IMG/VR virus record: IMGVR_UViG_3300027708_000022
Location: 1 to 64,000 of that record
Length of the DNA stretch: 64,000 nucleotides
From: a virus
Strand: one strand, 5' to 3'
The notes beneath the pieces are model-generated. The model was not told where the DNA came from. It worked only from the letters and a program-made list of their open reading frames with translations, and made no database searches. Every line of letters begins with the position of its first letter. Within the stretch, counting starts at the first letter, position 1. This document shows positions 1 through 7,334 of the stretch, one piece after another. A program made the position numbers and the translations under genes.

Positions 1-985
1 ATAGTTTTTCTTCTAATACTTTCAATCCAGATTCTATTTCGGTAACTCTATCATTATTCTCTTTGATTTGTTGTTCTTTAAACCCCAAGGCAATTTCTTG
101 CTTACAGGTTGGACAATTATCATTCTGTTCAAAGAAACTGATATCAGTCTTATATTTGGATAAGTTGTTCTCAATCTGCGATTCAATTTTAGTAAATTTC
201 TTGAGTCTAGTCTCGACTTCAATTTTGTTTTCCACGTCGGTTTGTAATATGTTGATTGAGTTGGATGTTTGTTGTATTTTTTCTTGTAACTCAAGTATGT
301 CAGTATTATACAATTTGATTTGATTATCATATTCTTCTACCTTCTCATCATTAGTTTTTTGTATACTCTTAATATGAGTATTCTGGATTTCAATCTTTGC
401 TTCTACAATTTGTAACTTAGAATTGTTTTCAACAACATGATCTTTGTTACCAGACATCTTCTCTTTCAATACAGTATTCATTGTAGAAAAGATTTGTATG
501 TCTAGTAAATCTTCAATGATAGACCTACGATCAGATGCAGATAACTGCATGAATGGCACGAATGATGCAGAACCTAATATAACAATCTGTGTAAATGATT
601 TATAATTTAATTTTAGAATAAACTTCTCTAAGTATTCTTGATAATCTCTACTTGCGGCATCCTGATTCAGTAAATCGCCATCTTGATATATTTCAAAGAT
701 GTTAGGTTTTATGCCACGAATAATTTTATATTTTTTATTACCAATATCAAATTCACATTCAGTAACACAATCTTTTTGATTGATGGCATTAATCAGTTGT
801 GGTTTGTTAATACTTCTAAATGCTTTACCAAATAGAGTAAAACACAATGCATCAAGCATCGTGGATTTACCCGCACCATTAGAACCAATAATTAATGTAT
901 TAGACGATCTTTGAAAATCAATCTCGGTATAATAATTACCAGTGCTAATAAAGTTCTTATATCTAACTTTTTTAAATACAATCAT
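1..985 (-). CDS. 46: gp46 recombination endonuclease subunit (SbcC/Rad50-like), 3' part missing
   Basis: ATPase subunit of the gp46/gp47 (Rad50/Mre11-like) complex that resects DNA ends for recombination-dependent replication. About 328 codons are visible and the rest lies beyond base 1. Seen: the N-terminus MIVFKKVRYKNF, a Walker A motif GSNGAGKST at residues 34-42, then long charged, coiled-coil-like sequence with a CPTC zinc-hook motif at residues 291-294, as in Rad50/SbcC proteins. The start codon overlaps the stop of gp47 by one base (TAATG), so the two subunits are probably translationally coupled. The second half of the coiled coil and the Walker B/signature motifs are outside the window. 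Confidence 0.93.
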   Translation of the reverse strand, partial: MIVFKKVRYKNFISTGNYYTEIDFQRSSNTLIIGSNGAGKSTMLDALCFTLFGKAFRSINKPQLINAINQKDCVTECEFDIGNKKYKIIRGIKPNIFEIYQDGDLLNQDAASRDYQEYLEKFILKLNYKSFTQIVILGSASFVPFMQLSASDRRSIIEDLLDIQIFSTMNTVLKEKMSGNKDHVVENNSKLQIVEAKIEIQNTHIKSIQKTNDEKVEEYDNQIKLYNTDILELQEKIQQTSNSINILQTDVENKIEVETRLKKFTKIESQIENNLSKYKTDISFFEQNDNCPTCKQEIALGFKEQQIKENNDRVTEIESGLKVLEEKL

Positions 986-2055
986 TAATCAACTCTCTCT
1001 ACATTTACCGCTTCAACGTATAGTTCTTTCATTAGACCTTTAAGTATATCAGGTTTTACATTCAATGTCAACCCATCAATATACTTATTTAAGATAGTCA
1101 TAGTATCTTCCGCTTGATTTACCAATTCTTCATCATCGGTAACTGAATTATCGGTAAAATCTTCAACTATACCTATATCAGCAACACCAGTTTTATATAA
1201 GTTATCCATCACACTATCAAACAGATATGGATTTTGTTTGTTGACTACCACAATCTTAACGTAAGTATCTTTCAAATTATCATAATCAAATGCTTTCCAG
1301 TATGTAAAGTCTTGGACAGTATCATCATAACTTAATCTATGAAACATTTTATATGGATTAGGTATAAATTCTAGTTCTCTTGTGTCTGTATCAAATACAT
1401 GAAATCCTCTTTGGTCATCATAGTCTGCCCATGTAATTTCGTATTGATTGCCTAGATATGTTATATTACCATTAGTTGATTTATGATGAAAGTGACCAGA
1501 TAATACAGTATCAAATCGTTTGAATAGAGAAGAATCTAAACCACCTTGACAAACATTACCACGATCCATTTCAAATCCAGATATTTCAAAATGACCAAAT
1601 ACAATTTGACTCTGTGTATTATTTAAAAATTCTAAACTACTTTGATAGTTACTTGAATTTATCCATGGTACCAATGCAACATTAATACCATCATATACTC
1701 TTTCAACGGGATCAATATACACATTTACATTATTGTAATGCTCAAATAATTCATTCATGGCATTGATTTCATTTGTATTCTTGTAAGTAACATCATGATT
1801 ACCTACAATAACATCCATTTGAATATTGTTCTTTAATAATCTATCAAAGAATCTTTTACGCCAAGAATTCAATGTAACATAATTAATAAATTTTCTACGA
1901 TCAACAACATCACCTAAATGACAAATCTGTGTGATGTTATTTTCTTCTAAGTATGGAAAGAATACATTTTCCCAAAACTTAAAAAAGAATTCATTGAATA
2001 TTGCACTGTCACCTCTTGCACCGGCATGGGTGTCATTTATTAGGGCTAACTTCAT
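985..2055 (-). CDS. 47: gp47 recombination endonuclease subunit (Mre11/SbcD-like metallophosphoesterase)
   Basis: Nuclease subunit partner of gp46. The calcineurin-type metal-binding motifs are visible in order: DTH (residues 8-10), HLGD (46-49), GNHD (85-88), FGHFE (153-157) and SGHFHH (186-191), which together make the two-metal site. At 356 aa it is about the T4 length. A GTG nine bases upstream (2064) is also open, but it lies inside the AAGGTGAG ribosome-binding site that serves ATG 2055, so 2055 is chosen. The 5' end overlaps the nucleotidyltransferase gene by about 23 bases and the 3' end overlaps gp46 by one, so this looks like a compact operon. Confidence 0.93.
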   Translation of the reverse strand: MKLALINDTHAGARGDSAIFNEFFFKFWENVFFPYLEENNITQICHLGDVVDRRKFINYVTLNSWRKRFFDRLLKNNIQMDVIVGNHDVTYKNTNEINAMNELFEHYNNVNVYIDPVERVYDGINVALVPWINSSNYQSSLEFLNNTQSQIVFGHFEISGFEMDRGNVCQGGLDSSLFKRFDTVLSGHFHHKSTNGNITYLGNQYEITWADYDDQRGFHVFDTDTRELEFIPNPYKMFHRLSYDDTVQDFTYWKAFDYDNLKDTYVKIVVVNKQNPYLFDSVMDNLYKTGVADIGIVEDFTDNSVTDDEELVNQAEDTMTILNKYIDGLTLNVKPDILKGLMKELYVEAVNVERVD

Positions 2056-2485
2056 CAAACTCACCTTTTTTCTGATATTCTATTCTATAAGTTCTGTTAC
2101 GTAATTCACTACTGCTAAAGTGATGATCTCTCCGATTAAAATAGATTTCAATACCTCTACCAGCACAGATATCTTTTGCAGTGAATTGTTTTTCTTTATA
2201 TTCATCACCAATAATTCTAACTGAAATTGGGAATGAACGGAATATTTCCTCTAAGTCACTTTCATATGTGTATGGTATAATCTGATCAACATATGTAACT
2301 GCCTTGAGTTGAATATATCTTTCAACTACACTTTGGATAGGTTTATTTTTTTCTTTCCGATCAATTGTTGGATCAGTTTGTAATCCAACAATTAAAAAGT
2401 CACATTGAGTCTTTGCTTCTTCTAACATCAATATGTGACCAGCATGAAGTAAATCAAATGCACTACATGTAAATCCAACTCTCAT
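2033..2485 (-). CDS. Nucleotidyltransferase, cytidylyltransferase-like (TagD/HIGH family)
   Basis: A 150-residue member of the HxGH nucleotidyltransferase superfamily. Seen: N-terminal VGFTCSAFDLLHAGH with the HAGH nucleotide-binding motif near residues 14-17, and a C-terminal SSSELRNR matching the family's S-S-x-x-[IL]-[KR] motif. Family members transfer a nucleotidyl group, for example CTP to glycerol-3-phosphate or ATP to a phosphopantetheine or NMN-like acceptor; the acceptor cannot be told here. Similar genes occur in other T4-like phages of aquatic bacteria, possibly for cofactor or surface-polymer metabolism (inference). A strong AAGGAGA ribosome-binding site lies 7 bases before the ATG. 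It sits between gp55 and gp47. Confidence 0.8.
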   Translation of the reverse strand: MRVGFTCSAFDLLHAGHILMLEEAKTQCDFLIVGLQTDPTIDRKEKNKPIQSVVERYIQLKAVTYVDQIIPYTYESDLEEIFRSFPISVRIIGDEYKEKQFTAKDICAGRGIEIYFNRRDHHFSSSELRNRTYRIEYQKKGEFDEVSPNK

Positions 2486-2495
2486 AATAATCTCC

Positions 2496-3053
2496 TTAAA
2501 TTTCTGGTAGTTCTTTCACATCCAATTCAATAAAGTTTTCAATACCTTTAATCTTTACTTTCTTTTTATTCTTTTTAGTTTCTTCAAATGTATGAATGAA
2601 TTCTGATATGTTATCATACATTTTAAATTGTTGCATATGCCCATTCTCATCTTCAAACATTTCACCTTCATCTAATAAACCAAACTGTTCTGTTGCTTTG
2701 TATTTTACATATAGTTGTTTCTTCTCTTTGGCAATTCTTCGTAGAAATGCAAAGTAAATAATCTGTGTAAAATAGGCAAATGGATTAGATGATTTGGCAG
2801 GATCAAAGTTTCTGAAATACATTATACAATTTTCAATACCATCTGCAATCATTTCATCTCTAAATGAATATGATACGAAGTTTGGTTTTCTAGATAGATG
2901 TTCTGCAATTTTAATAAAACATTCACCGATATAGTTTGGTACTATAGGTTCTGGTTTATCATTTTTTTTGGCTTCAACACACTTTTCGGTATAATCGGTT
3001 AGTGCTTTTAAGAAGTCGGCATTGTTAATGTAATGTGCTTTTTTCTTACTCAT
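2496..3053 (-). CDS. 55: gp55 late-transcription sigma factor
   Basis: Phage sigma factor that directs host RNA polymerase to TATAAATA-type late promoters, usually working with the sliding clamp gp45 and coactivator gp33. Its 185 residues match the T4 gp55 length. Recognised by conserved blocks: an N-terminal HYINNADFLKAL stretch, then RDEMIADGIENCI, a NFD motif and a NPFAYFTQIIYFAFLRRI block, which correspond in order to T4 gp55 segments resembling sigma region 2. The C-terminus is lysine-rich and ends in an acidic hydrophobic tail (FIELDVKELPEI), as expected for the clamp-binding end. Several perfect late promoter motifs occur elsewhere in the window, consistent with this role. Confidence 0.9.
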   Translation of the reverse strand: MSKKKAHYINNADFLKALTDYTEKCVEAKKNDKPEPIVPNYIGECFIKIAEHLSRKPNFVSYSFRDEMIADGIENCIMYFRNFDPAKSSNPFAYFTQIIYFAFLRRIAKEKKQLYVKYKATEQFGLLDEGEMFEDENGHMQQFKMYDNISEFIHTFEETKKNKKKVKIKGIENFIELDVKELPEI

Positions 3054-3074
3054 AATATTTACCTTATATTTCGC

Positions 3075-3103
3075 TTGACAGGTTAGTGATACATTGTTAT
3101 AAT
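3075..3103 (+). promoter_or_regulatory. Perfect consensus sigma-70 promoter, plus strand (antisense)
   Basis: TTGACA at 3075-3080, a 17-base spacer, then TATAAT at 3098-3103: the ideal host housekeeping promoter. It sits between the minus-strand genes for gp55 and the Sm-like protein and points away from gp55, so RNA starting near 3110 would run antisense through 3118-3549 and on towards the homing endonuclease at 3646. Confidence 0.75.
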
Positions 3104-3117
3104 GGTTTTGTCGTTCT

Positions 3118-3549
3118 TTAATGTAATATTCTTTTCTTATTACTTAATACTTCTTTAATGGTTTCAATACTATCTACATACTCTGAGAACTCTTCTTCTG
3201 AAACATCTTCTTCATCACCATCTTCGTTTAATGATTGTTCAATGTGGTCTGACTCTTCAATGATACATTCATTCAAATCAATCACTGCCTTATTATAATA
3301 ATTAACAAGAGATTCTTTAGGTTGAAATACAGTTAATACGTCTTGTGAATAAACTGTAGCCATATTATATTGAATAATCTCTACAGGTAACCAAGGTACC
3401 ATCATCATAACTGATTTACCAGTAATCTGTCTTTTAAATAATACTGTCATAGGATTGTTAAGTGTAACGATACCTTCTTCTTTATCTTCTATCATAGAAG
3501 CAATGATATCTTCACCCGATTGCATCCTTATTATTTTTATGTTATCCAT
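3118..3549 (-). CDS. Conserved phage protein with Sm-like N-terminus and acidic C-terminus
   Basis: A 143-residue protein with no assigned function. The N-terminal 80 residues (IKIIRMQSGEDIIASM..., then a TLNNPMTVLFK strand and a MMMVPWLPV strand) have the spacing of a small Sm/LSm-like beta barrel; similar proteins are common in T4-like phages of aquatic bacteria. Residues about 98-130 are strongly acidic (EESDHIEQSLNEDGDEEDV), followed by a short basic end. It sits just upstream of gp55 in the same direction, so a role in late transcription or RNA binding is possible but only inferred. A consensus promoter at its 3' end points antisense through it. Confidence 0.6.
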   Translation of the reverse strand: MDNIKIIRMQSGEDIIASMIEDKEEGIVTLNNPMTVLFKRQITGKSVMMMVPWLPVEIIQYNMATVYSQDVLTVFQPKESLVNYYNKAVIDLNECIIEESDHIEQSLNEDGDEEDVSEEEFSEYVDSIETIKEVLSNKKRILH

Positions 3550-3579
3550 GTCAAAAATACCCTTTTAGGTAAAAAAAAT

Positions 3580-3587
3580 TATAAATA
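3580..3587 (+). promoter_or_regulatory. T4-type late promoter TATAAATA for the GIY-YIG gene
   Basis: Exact TATAAATA on the plus strand. By T4 rules transcription would start about 6 bases downstream (near 3593), giving a leader of about 50 bases before ATG 3646. It lies in the short gap upstream of the Sm-like gene and serves only the plus-strand endonuclease. Confidence 0.7.
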
Positions 3588-3621
3588 AGTGTAGATCGCC
3601 GAGTTGCAGCTCGCACCTACT

Positions 3622-3644
3622 CTAATACGAAAGGACCGTATCAG
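3622..3644 (+). promoter_or_regulatory. RNA hairpin presenting the ribosome-binding site in its loop
   Basis: Stem CT.ATACG (3622-3629) pairs with CGTAT.AG (3637-3644) with one A-C mismatch. The 7-base loop AAAGGAC contains the Shine-Dalgarno sequence, and the start codon follows immediately at 3646. T4 late homing endonuclease genes are known to use hairpins around their ribosome-binding sites, so translational control is plausible. Confidence 0.45.
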
Positions 3645-3645
3645 T

Positions 3646-4146
3646 ATGACTATTTATTCTTCTAAAAACAGACCTAATCATTTTTATGTATATGCTTATC
3701 TAAGAGATAATAATTTACCTTATTATATAGGTAAAGGTTGCAGAGATAGAGCATGGAACAAAAATCATTCAATAAACATACCTAATGATAACACAAAAAT
3801 AATAATAATGCAAGCTAATTTAACGGAAATTGGAGCATTTGCCATAGAAAGAAGAATGATTCAATGGTATGGAAGAATTGATAATGGTACAGGTATACTT
3901 AGAAATTTAACTGATGGTGGTGATGGAACATCCGGTTATAAACAATCAGAAATACACATACAAAAACGAAAAAAAGCTAGACTTTTAAGTGGATATAATC
4001 ATACACCAGAATCTAAAAATAAATTATCAATTAATAAAACAGGTAAACTTAGACCAGATCATAGTCAAAAAATGAAACAGTATTGGGATAAAAAAACAAA
4101 AGAAGAAAAATTACAACATTCCAAAAAAACTTTTAATAAAAATTAA
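3646..4146 (+). CDS. GIY-YIG homing endonuclease (Seg-like) with NUMOD3-type tail
   Basis: A 166-residue free-standing homing endonuclease, the only plus-strand gene in the first 56 kb. Seen: FYVYAYLR and YYIGKG form the GIY-YIG core near residues 12-30, with downstream basic residues and the catalytic-type glutamate in FAIERRMI. The C-terminus carries repeated NUMOD3-like DNA-binding segments (KQSEIHIQKRKKAR, TPESKNKLSINKTGK). ATG 3646 is preferred over an upstream TTG at 3604 because it follows the AAAGGA site and the protein begins just before the catalytic fold. Its stop overlaps the stop of the convergent uvsW 3' part by two bases, so it abuts that gene exactly. Mobile, probably non-essential. 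Confidence 0.88.
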   Translation: MTIYSSKNRPNHFYVYAYLRDNNLPYYIGKGCRDRAWNKNHSINIPNDNTKIIIMQANLTEIGAFAIERRMIQWYGRIDNGTGILRNLTDGGDGTSGYKQSEIHIQKRKKARLLSGYNHTPESKNKLSINKTGKLRPDHSQKMKQYWDKKTKEEKLQHSKKTFNKN

Positions 4147-4838
4147 ATTTTTAATTCTATATTATAAAACTTATAATTAAATTTTTCATCGTCATACATC
4201 TTTACTCTGCCAACGAAGTGTGTCAAGGTATAATTAACATGTTTGCCTATTCTAAAATCATCAGAGATATCATAAAGAACCGCTTCTTCTTTATTATCAC
4301 CTAATCTAAGTCCACGACCAATTGATTGTAGATTACGAATTTTTGATTTAGATGGTGATGCAAATATTACATTATGTAAATTACGTATATTAATACCAGT
4401 TGAGAATGTACCGTATGAAGCAACAATAATGGCATCTGTTTCACGTTCAGTTATATCTCTAATAGATTCTCTAACTTCGGTATCAGTACCACCATATACA
4501 AAAAATACTTTACGTTTACCTGCTTCTTCTTTTATAATATTATGTAGAACTTTACCATGTTTATCTACAAATTGAAATAGTATTAATGAATTACCTTTCA
4601 ACGACAAGGCAAGATTCTTTATAAATGCATTTCTTGCTGTGTTCAATACTATATATTCAATCTCTTCTTTGTAGTCCCACTTCTTAGATAACTTACAAAC
4701 TTCTTCTGGATATTTAAGTATTAAACATTTAATCTTAAATTTAGATAACTGTTTGTTATCCATTAATTCTTTTGTTGTTGTTGCTTTATATACTGGTCCA
4801 AATAAACCTTCTAATACTAATCTATGAACATTACTCAT
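4143..4838 (-). CDS. uvsW: UvsW helicase, C-terminal part (RecA domain 2) of a split gene
   Basis: Second half of the T4 UvsW superfamily-2 helicase, which remodels recombination and replication intermediates. After the initiating Met the protein reads SNVHRLVLEGLFGPVYK, which is the UvsW sequence that should directly follow the TGTLAN end of the N-terminal part at 5529-6302. Motifs of the second RecA-like domain are present: a strand with SLILFQFVD (motif IV region), ASYGTFSTGINI (motif V) and QSIGRGLR (motif VI arginine finger). The start ATG overlaps the 3' end of the HNH gene by 8 bases, suggesting coupled translation. The two parts total about 487 residues, close to intact T4 UvsW, so they may assemble in trans. 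Confidence 0.9.
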   Translation of the reverse strand: MSNVHRLVLEGLFGPVYKATTTKELMDNKQLSKFKIKCLILKYPEEVCKLSKKWDYKEEIEYIVLNTARNAFIKNLALSLKGNSLILFQFVDKHGKVLHNIIKEEAGKRKVFFVYGGTDTEVRESIRDITERETDAIIVASYGTFSTGINIRNLHNVIFASPSKSKIRNLQSIGRGLRLGDNKEEAVLYDISDDFRIGKHVNYTLTHFVGRVKMYDDEKFNYKFYNIELKI

Positions 4839-5493
4839 TTTTTTCCATAATATTTTTTAACATTTGTTGTCGTCTTTTTTCTATCAATAATAAAGATTTT
4901 TCTTTACCTAAAAGTTCTTCGTATGTTTTGCCTCTTGACCAATCACCAATTTTTTTCTTAGATTCTTCTGTGTGTGGATATCTGCCACTATATGTTAATT
5001 GTTCAAAGGATATTTTTCCATCAATAAAAGAATACAACCTTCTTTTTGTTGTTTGTAATTTTTCCCAAGCTTCTTTTCTACTTTTATACTTTATTCCATT
5101 TATTTCTATTTCTTTAGCATTTGGATTATTTTCTGACATTCTTTTCATTTCTTTATCAGAAAGAGTTTTACCTTTATGGTGTAAACTTGCTGATAAAGAG
5201 TGTGCTTTTCTAGCTATTTCATAACCAATTGAAGTGTAGTACCTATTAGTAGAATCATGGTATCTCATCATGCCAAAAGCATGACCCATTTTAATTTTAT
5301 CTTTTCCTTTTGAGAATTTCCATAATAACCAATGACACACAAAGTGTTCTCTTGCTGTCAATTTTACTTTATTTTTTTTACCATTGTCACCACCTAAAGA
5401 TTTAGGTATTATATGGTGCTCCTCAAAATACTCGGACATTGTCCGAGTATTAGCTTTTTCTATTATAGAGTAATATATTTTTTGATAGTCCAT
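4831..5493 (-). CDS. HNH homing endonuclease inserted in uvsW
   Basis: A 220-residue free-standing HNH endonuclease. Seen: EEHHIIPKSLGGDN (first histidines of the HNH fold, residues about 24-37), KLTAREHFVCHWLL (asparagine/histidine side), and a C-terminal DNA-binding region with KSRKEAWEKLQ (NUMOD1-like) and HTEESKKKIGDWSRG (NUMOD3-like). It occupies nearly all of the 696 bases separating the two uvsW parts. Only about 35 bases precede it and it overlaps the downstream part, so there is no room for a group I intron. No Shine-Dalgarno sequence lies close to ATG 5493, but a late-promoter-like CATAAATA ends 5 bases before it. Expected function: cut intact uvsW alleles to spread itself. Confidence 0.88.
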   Translation of the reverse strand: MDYQKIYYSIIEKANTRTMSEYFEEHHIIPKSLGGDNGKKNKVKLTAREHFVCHWLLWKFSKGKDKIKMGHAFGMMRYHDSTNRYYTSIGYEIARKAHSLSASLHHKGKTLSDKEMKRMSENNPNAKEIEINGIKYKSRKEAWEKLQTTKRRLYSFIDGKISFEQLTYSGRYPHTEESKKKIGDWSRGKTYEELLGKEKSLLLIEKRRQQMLKNIMEKNE

Positions 5494-5531
5494 ATTTCTA
5501 TTTATGCGTTTTAGTTCCTTCTAATAGGTTA
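4836..5531 (-). mobile_element. Intron-less homing insertion in uvsW
   Basis: The block from the TAA that ends the N-terminal uvsW part to the ATG that begins the C-terminal part is 696 bases. Removing it joins ...TGTLAN to SNVHRLVL..., restoring a continuous UvsW reading with no lost residues when compared with the T4 pattern TLDGSKVNELTV. It supplies a stop for the first half, the HNH gene, and a start for the second half. Confidence 0.8.
5499..5506 (-). promoter_or_regulatory. Late-promoter-like CATAAATA directly before the HNH gene
   Basis: CATAAATA on the minus strand ends 5 bases before ATG 5493. With T4 spacing the transcript would begin at the A of the start codon, giving a leaderless message; see the finding on leaderless starts. 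Confidence 0.4.
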
Positions 5532-6302
5532 ATTAGCTAATGTTCCGGTGCAACCTATTCTATATTTTGCATTAACCAATTGTGTCATAATTGTTGCTAG
5601 TGATTTGGCTTTGAATTGATGTGCCTCATCACCTATAACAAAATCAAATTGTTCAAAATATTCTGGTGGTTGTTTGTATATACTCTGCCAAGTCGATATT
5701 GATAGGAATTTATCTGAGTGTTTATCTCGACCAGCATATATTATATGACAGTTTGTTTTTGAGTCATAACCATAAGATTCAAAATCTGTGAACATCTGAT
5801 TACAAAGTGAAGTGGTTGGGACAATAAGTAACCCTTTTTTATAACCAGCATCTTGTATTCGTCTAAGTATCAAATAAATGATTAAAGATTTACCTGATGC
5901 AGTAGGTGAAAGAAGTAGAATTCTTTTATTACGGATTGCATGAACAAAAGAACTAACTTGATAATCACGAGGTTCAAATGGCAAACCAAGTGTCTGTATA
6001 AAGTCGTTGGCTTCTTTTAAGGAGTAATTGTCCGTGACTGTTATCTCAGAATCAATCTCAATTTTGTAATCTCTTTCTTTACAAAACTTTTCAATATAAG
6101 GTACCAAGCCATGGTATATTTCCATGGTTCTTAAATCAAGCAACCTTATCTTACCATCCCAATATCTTGCCTTAAATGCAGGAGTATATTGGTAGCCAGG
6201 AACATAGAAACAAAAATAATCGGAAAGTTCTTGTGCTACATTTCTTTCTGATACTACTCTGATAAAGGCTTCGTTAACCTTTTCTAATCTTAAATCATAC
6301 AC
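5529..6302 (-). CDS. uvsW: UvsW helicase, N-terminal part (RecA domain 1) of a split gene
   Basis: First half of the UvsW recombination helicase, 257 residues. Seen: an N-terminal substrate-recognition domain (about residues 1-105, YTPAFKARYWDGKIRLLD), a Q-motif-like RDYQ, Walker A SPTASGKS (near 131-138), a Walker B DEAH box GDEAHQ (near 225-230) and motif III GCTGT at the end. It terminates two residues after TGTLAN with TAA, exactly at the linker between the two RecA-like domains. Both the ATPase site and the motif V/VI half survive, but on separate polypeptides. The 5' end overlaps uvsY by 8 bases. Confidence 0.9.
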   Translation of the reverse strand: MYDLRLEKVNEAFIRVVSERNVAQELSDYFCFYVPGYQYTPAFKARYWDGKIRLLDLRTMEIYHGLVPYIEKFCKERDYKIEIDSEITVTDNYSLKEANDFIQTLGLPFEPRDYQVSSFVHAIRNKRILLLSPTASGKSLIIYLILRRIQDAGYKKGLLIVPTTSLCNQMFTDFESYGYDSKTNCHIIYAGRDKHSDKFLSISTWQSIYKQPPEYFEQFDFVIGDEAHQFKAKSLATIMTQLVNAKYRIGCTGTLAN

Positions 6303-6729
6303 CCTGTATAAACCTTTCCCATGTTATAAATTCTTTCAATTGAAATGTTCGTGAATGCAATTCTTTAAGAATACTTTGGCATACATCAACAATTTCTTCA
6401 TGTAAAATTTTGTTAGCCAAGTATTTGTTTAAATCTTCATCACTCTCAAAGTATGTAGTGATCTCGGATTTGAGTACAAAAGGAAATGGTTCCCAACCAT
6501 AGTGTTTAAGTTGGTCATCATCTAATTTACCTGTATAGTATTCCCACTTCAGTCGTTTCATTTTGTTATACTTAAACTCAGACTCTCTCACCAATAGTCG
6601 GTGACGAGAAAGTATATTCAAATACTTACTATGTAGTTGTGGTATGTTTGTTAGTTCTTTGCCTGGCTCAGTTCTATCAATAACAGAATCTTTTGCCCAC
6701 ATAGCTAATAGTTCATCAAGTTTGTTCAT
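6295..6729 (-). CDS. uvsY: UvsY recombination mediator
   Basis: Loads the UvsX recombinase onto gp32-coated single-stranded DNA. Its 144 residues match T4 UvsY (137). Recognisable pattern: an N-terminal LDELLAMWAKDSVIDRTEPGKEL typical of aquatic T4-like UvsY, a helical core KYLNILSRHRLLVRESEFKYNKMKRLKWEYYTG corresponding to the T4 KWLNKHS...ARLDYYSG region, and a C-terminal LHSRTFQLKEFITWERF like the T4 IKSRSFALKHIQDMRAF end. A strong AGGAGG ribosome-binding site sits 7 bases before the ATG. It overlaps the downstream uvsW by 8 bases. Confidence 0.88.
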   Translation of the reverse strand: MNKLDELLAMWAKDSVIDRTEPGKELTNIPQLHSKYLNILSRHRLLVRESEFKYNKMKRLKWEYYTGKLDDDQLKHYGWEPFPFVLKSEITTYFESDEDLNKYLANKILHEEIVDVCQSILKELHSRTFQLKEFITWERFIQGV

Positions 6730-6760
6730 TATAAATCCTCCTGTTAGGAGTATACACTAA

Positions 6761-7300
6761 TTATGTAGCTCTGTCAACATCAAAATAGGAATATCTGAAT
6801 GTGGCATCGGCAGTAATGATGGAATCTGGTGTGTCTGAGGCAGAAACCACAAATGTAGATACCGATGTTGGAAACATATCGTAGAAAGTGAATGTGTGTA
6901 ATGGATTGTTTGCTGATGATAAAAGTGTAATCTTAGCATCAGAAAATTGTGGCATTAAATCACCACGAGCATTTGCATTTGAATTCAATAAACTAAGTTT
7001 TTTATATTCGTCAAAACTGGTTACTTTAGTCATAGCACGAATCCAATCGTGAATTTCTAACCAAGACTTTAACTCTTCATCTACCAAAAAGGTAATATTC
7101 AAAATATCATATATGGCCTTTTCACCGGGTGAATATAAATCAACCAATGGTGTATTACGAACAATTTCACCTAATGAAATGCCAGGAATAGTTATAGACT
7201 GACAAAAATATTGTAGATTAGGTACACGACTAAAGTTTAACTGAAACTTATTAGGGTGTAAGTAATTTGGATTGGATGGATTTCTTGTGAATGCACTCAT
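6761..7300 (-). CDS. Tail-tube-fold structural protein, likely gp3-like tail completion protein
   Basis: A 179-residue protein of the T4 tail-tube-like fold. The N-terminus FQLNFSRVPNLQYFCQSITIPGISLGE and the following alternating strands resemble the gp19 tube family. In aquatic T4-like phages the gene between gp23 and uvsY is usually annotated as gp3, the tail completion/sheath-stabilising protein, which fits this position; the gp3 call rests mainly on synteny. The frame stays open to 7348, but ATG 7300 (MSAFTRNPSN) is chosen because a late promoter at 7324-7331 and the gp23 terminator lie inside the longer version. The ribosome-binding site is weak (GTGAGA). Confidence 0.6.
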   Translation of the reverse strand: MSAFTRNPSNPNYLHPNKFQLNFSRVPNLQYFCQSITIPGISLGEIVRNTPLVDLYSPGEKAIYDILNITFLVDEELKSWLEIHDWIRAMTKVTSFDEYKKLSLLNSNANARGDLMPQFSDAKITLLSSANNPLHTFTFYDMFPTSVSTFVVSASDTPDSIITADATFRYSYFDVDRAT

Positions 7301-7323
7301 TATTGTCTCACTAGTTATACTGG

Positions 7324-7331
7324 TATTTATA
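7324..7331 (-). promoter_or_regulatory. T4-type late promoter TATAAATA for the gp3-like gene
   Basis: Exact TATAAATA followed by CC on the minus strand, 23 bases before ATG 7300. It lies just past the gp23 terminator, so transcription is re-started here for the gp3-like, uvsY and uvsW genes. Confidence 0.75.
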
Positions 7332-7334
7332 TGC

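Noticed and set aside
2056-2064. GTG start at 2064 for gp47
   Set aside because: The GTG lies within the Shine-Dalgarno sequence that serves ATG 2055, and homologues begin at the MK(L/I) position.
4836-5531. Group I intron or intein in uvsW
   Set aside because: Only about 35 bases lie outside the HNH gene, too few for a group I core. The first part ends in an in-frame TAA, and the HNH gene has its own start and no intein splice motifs.
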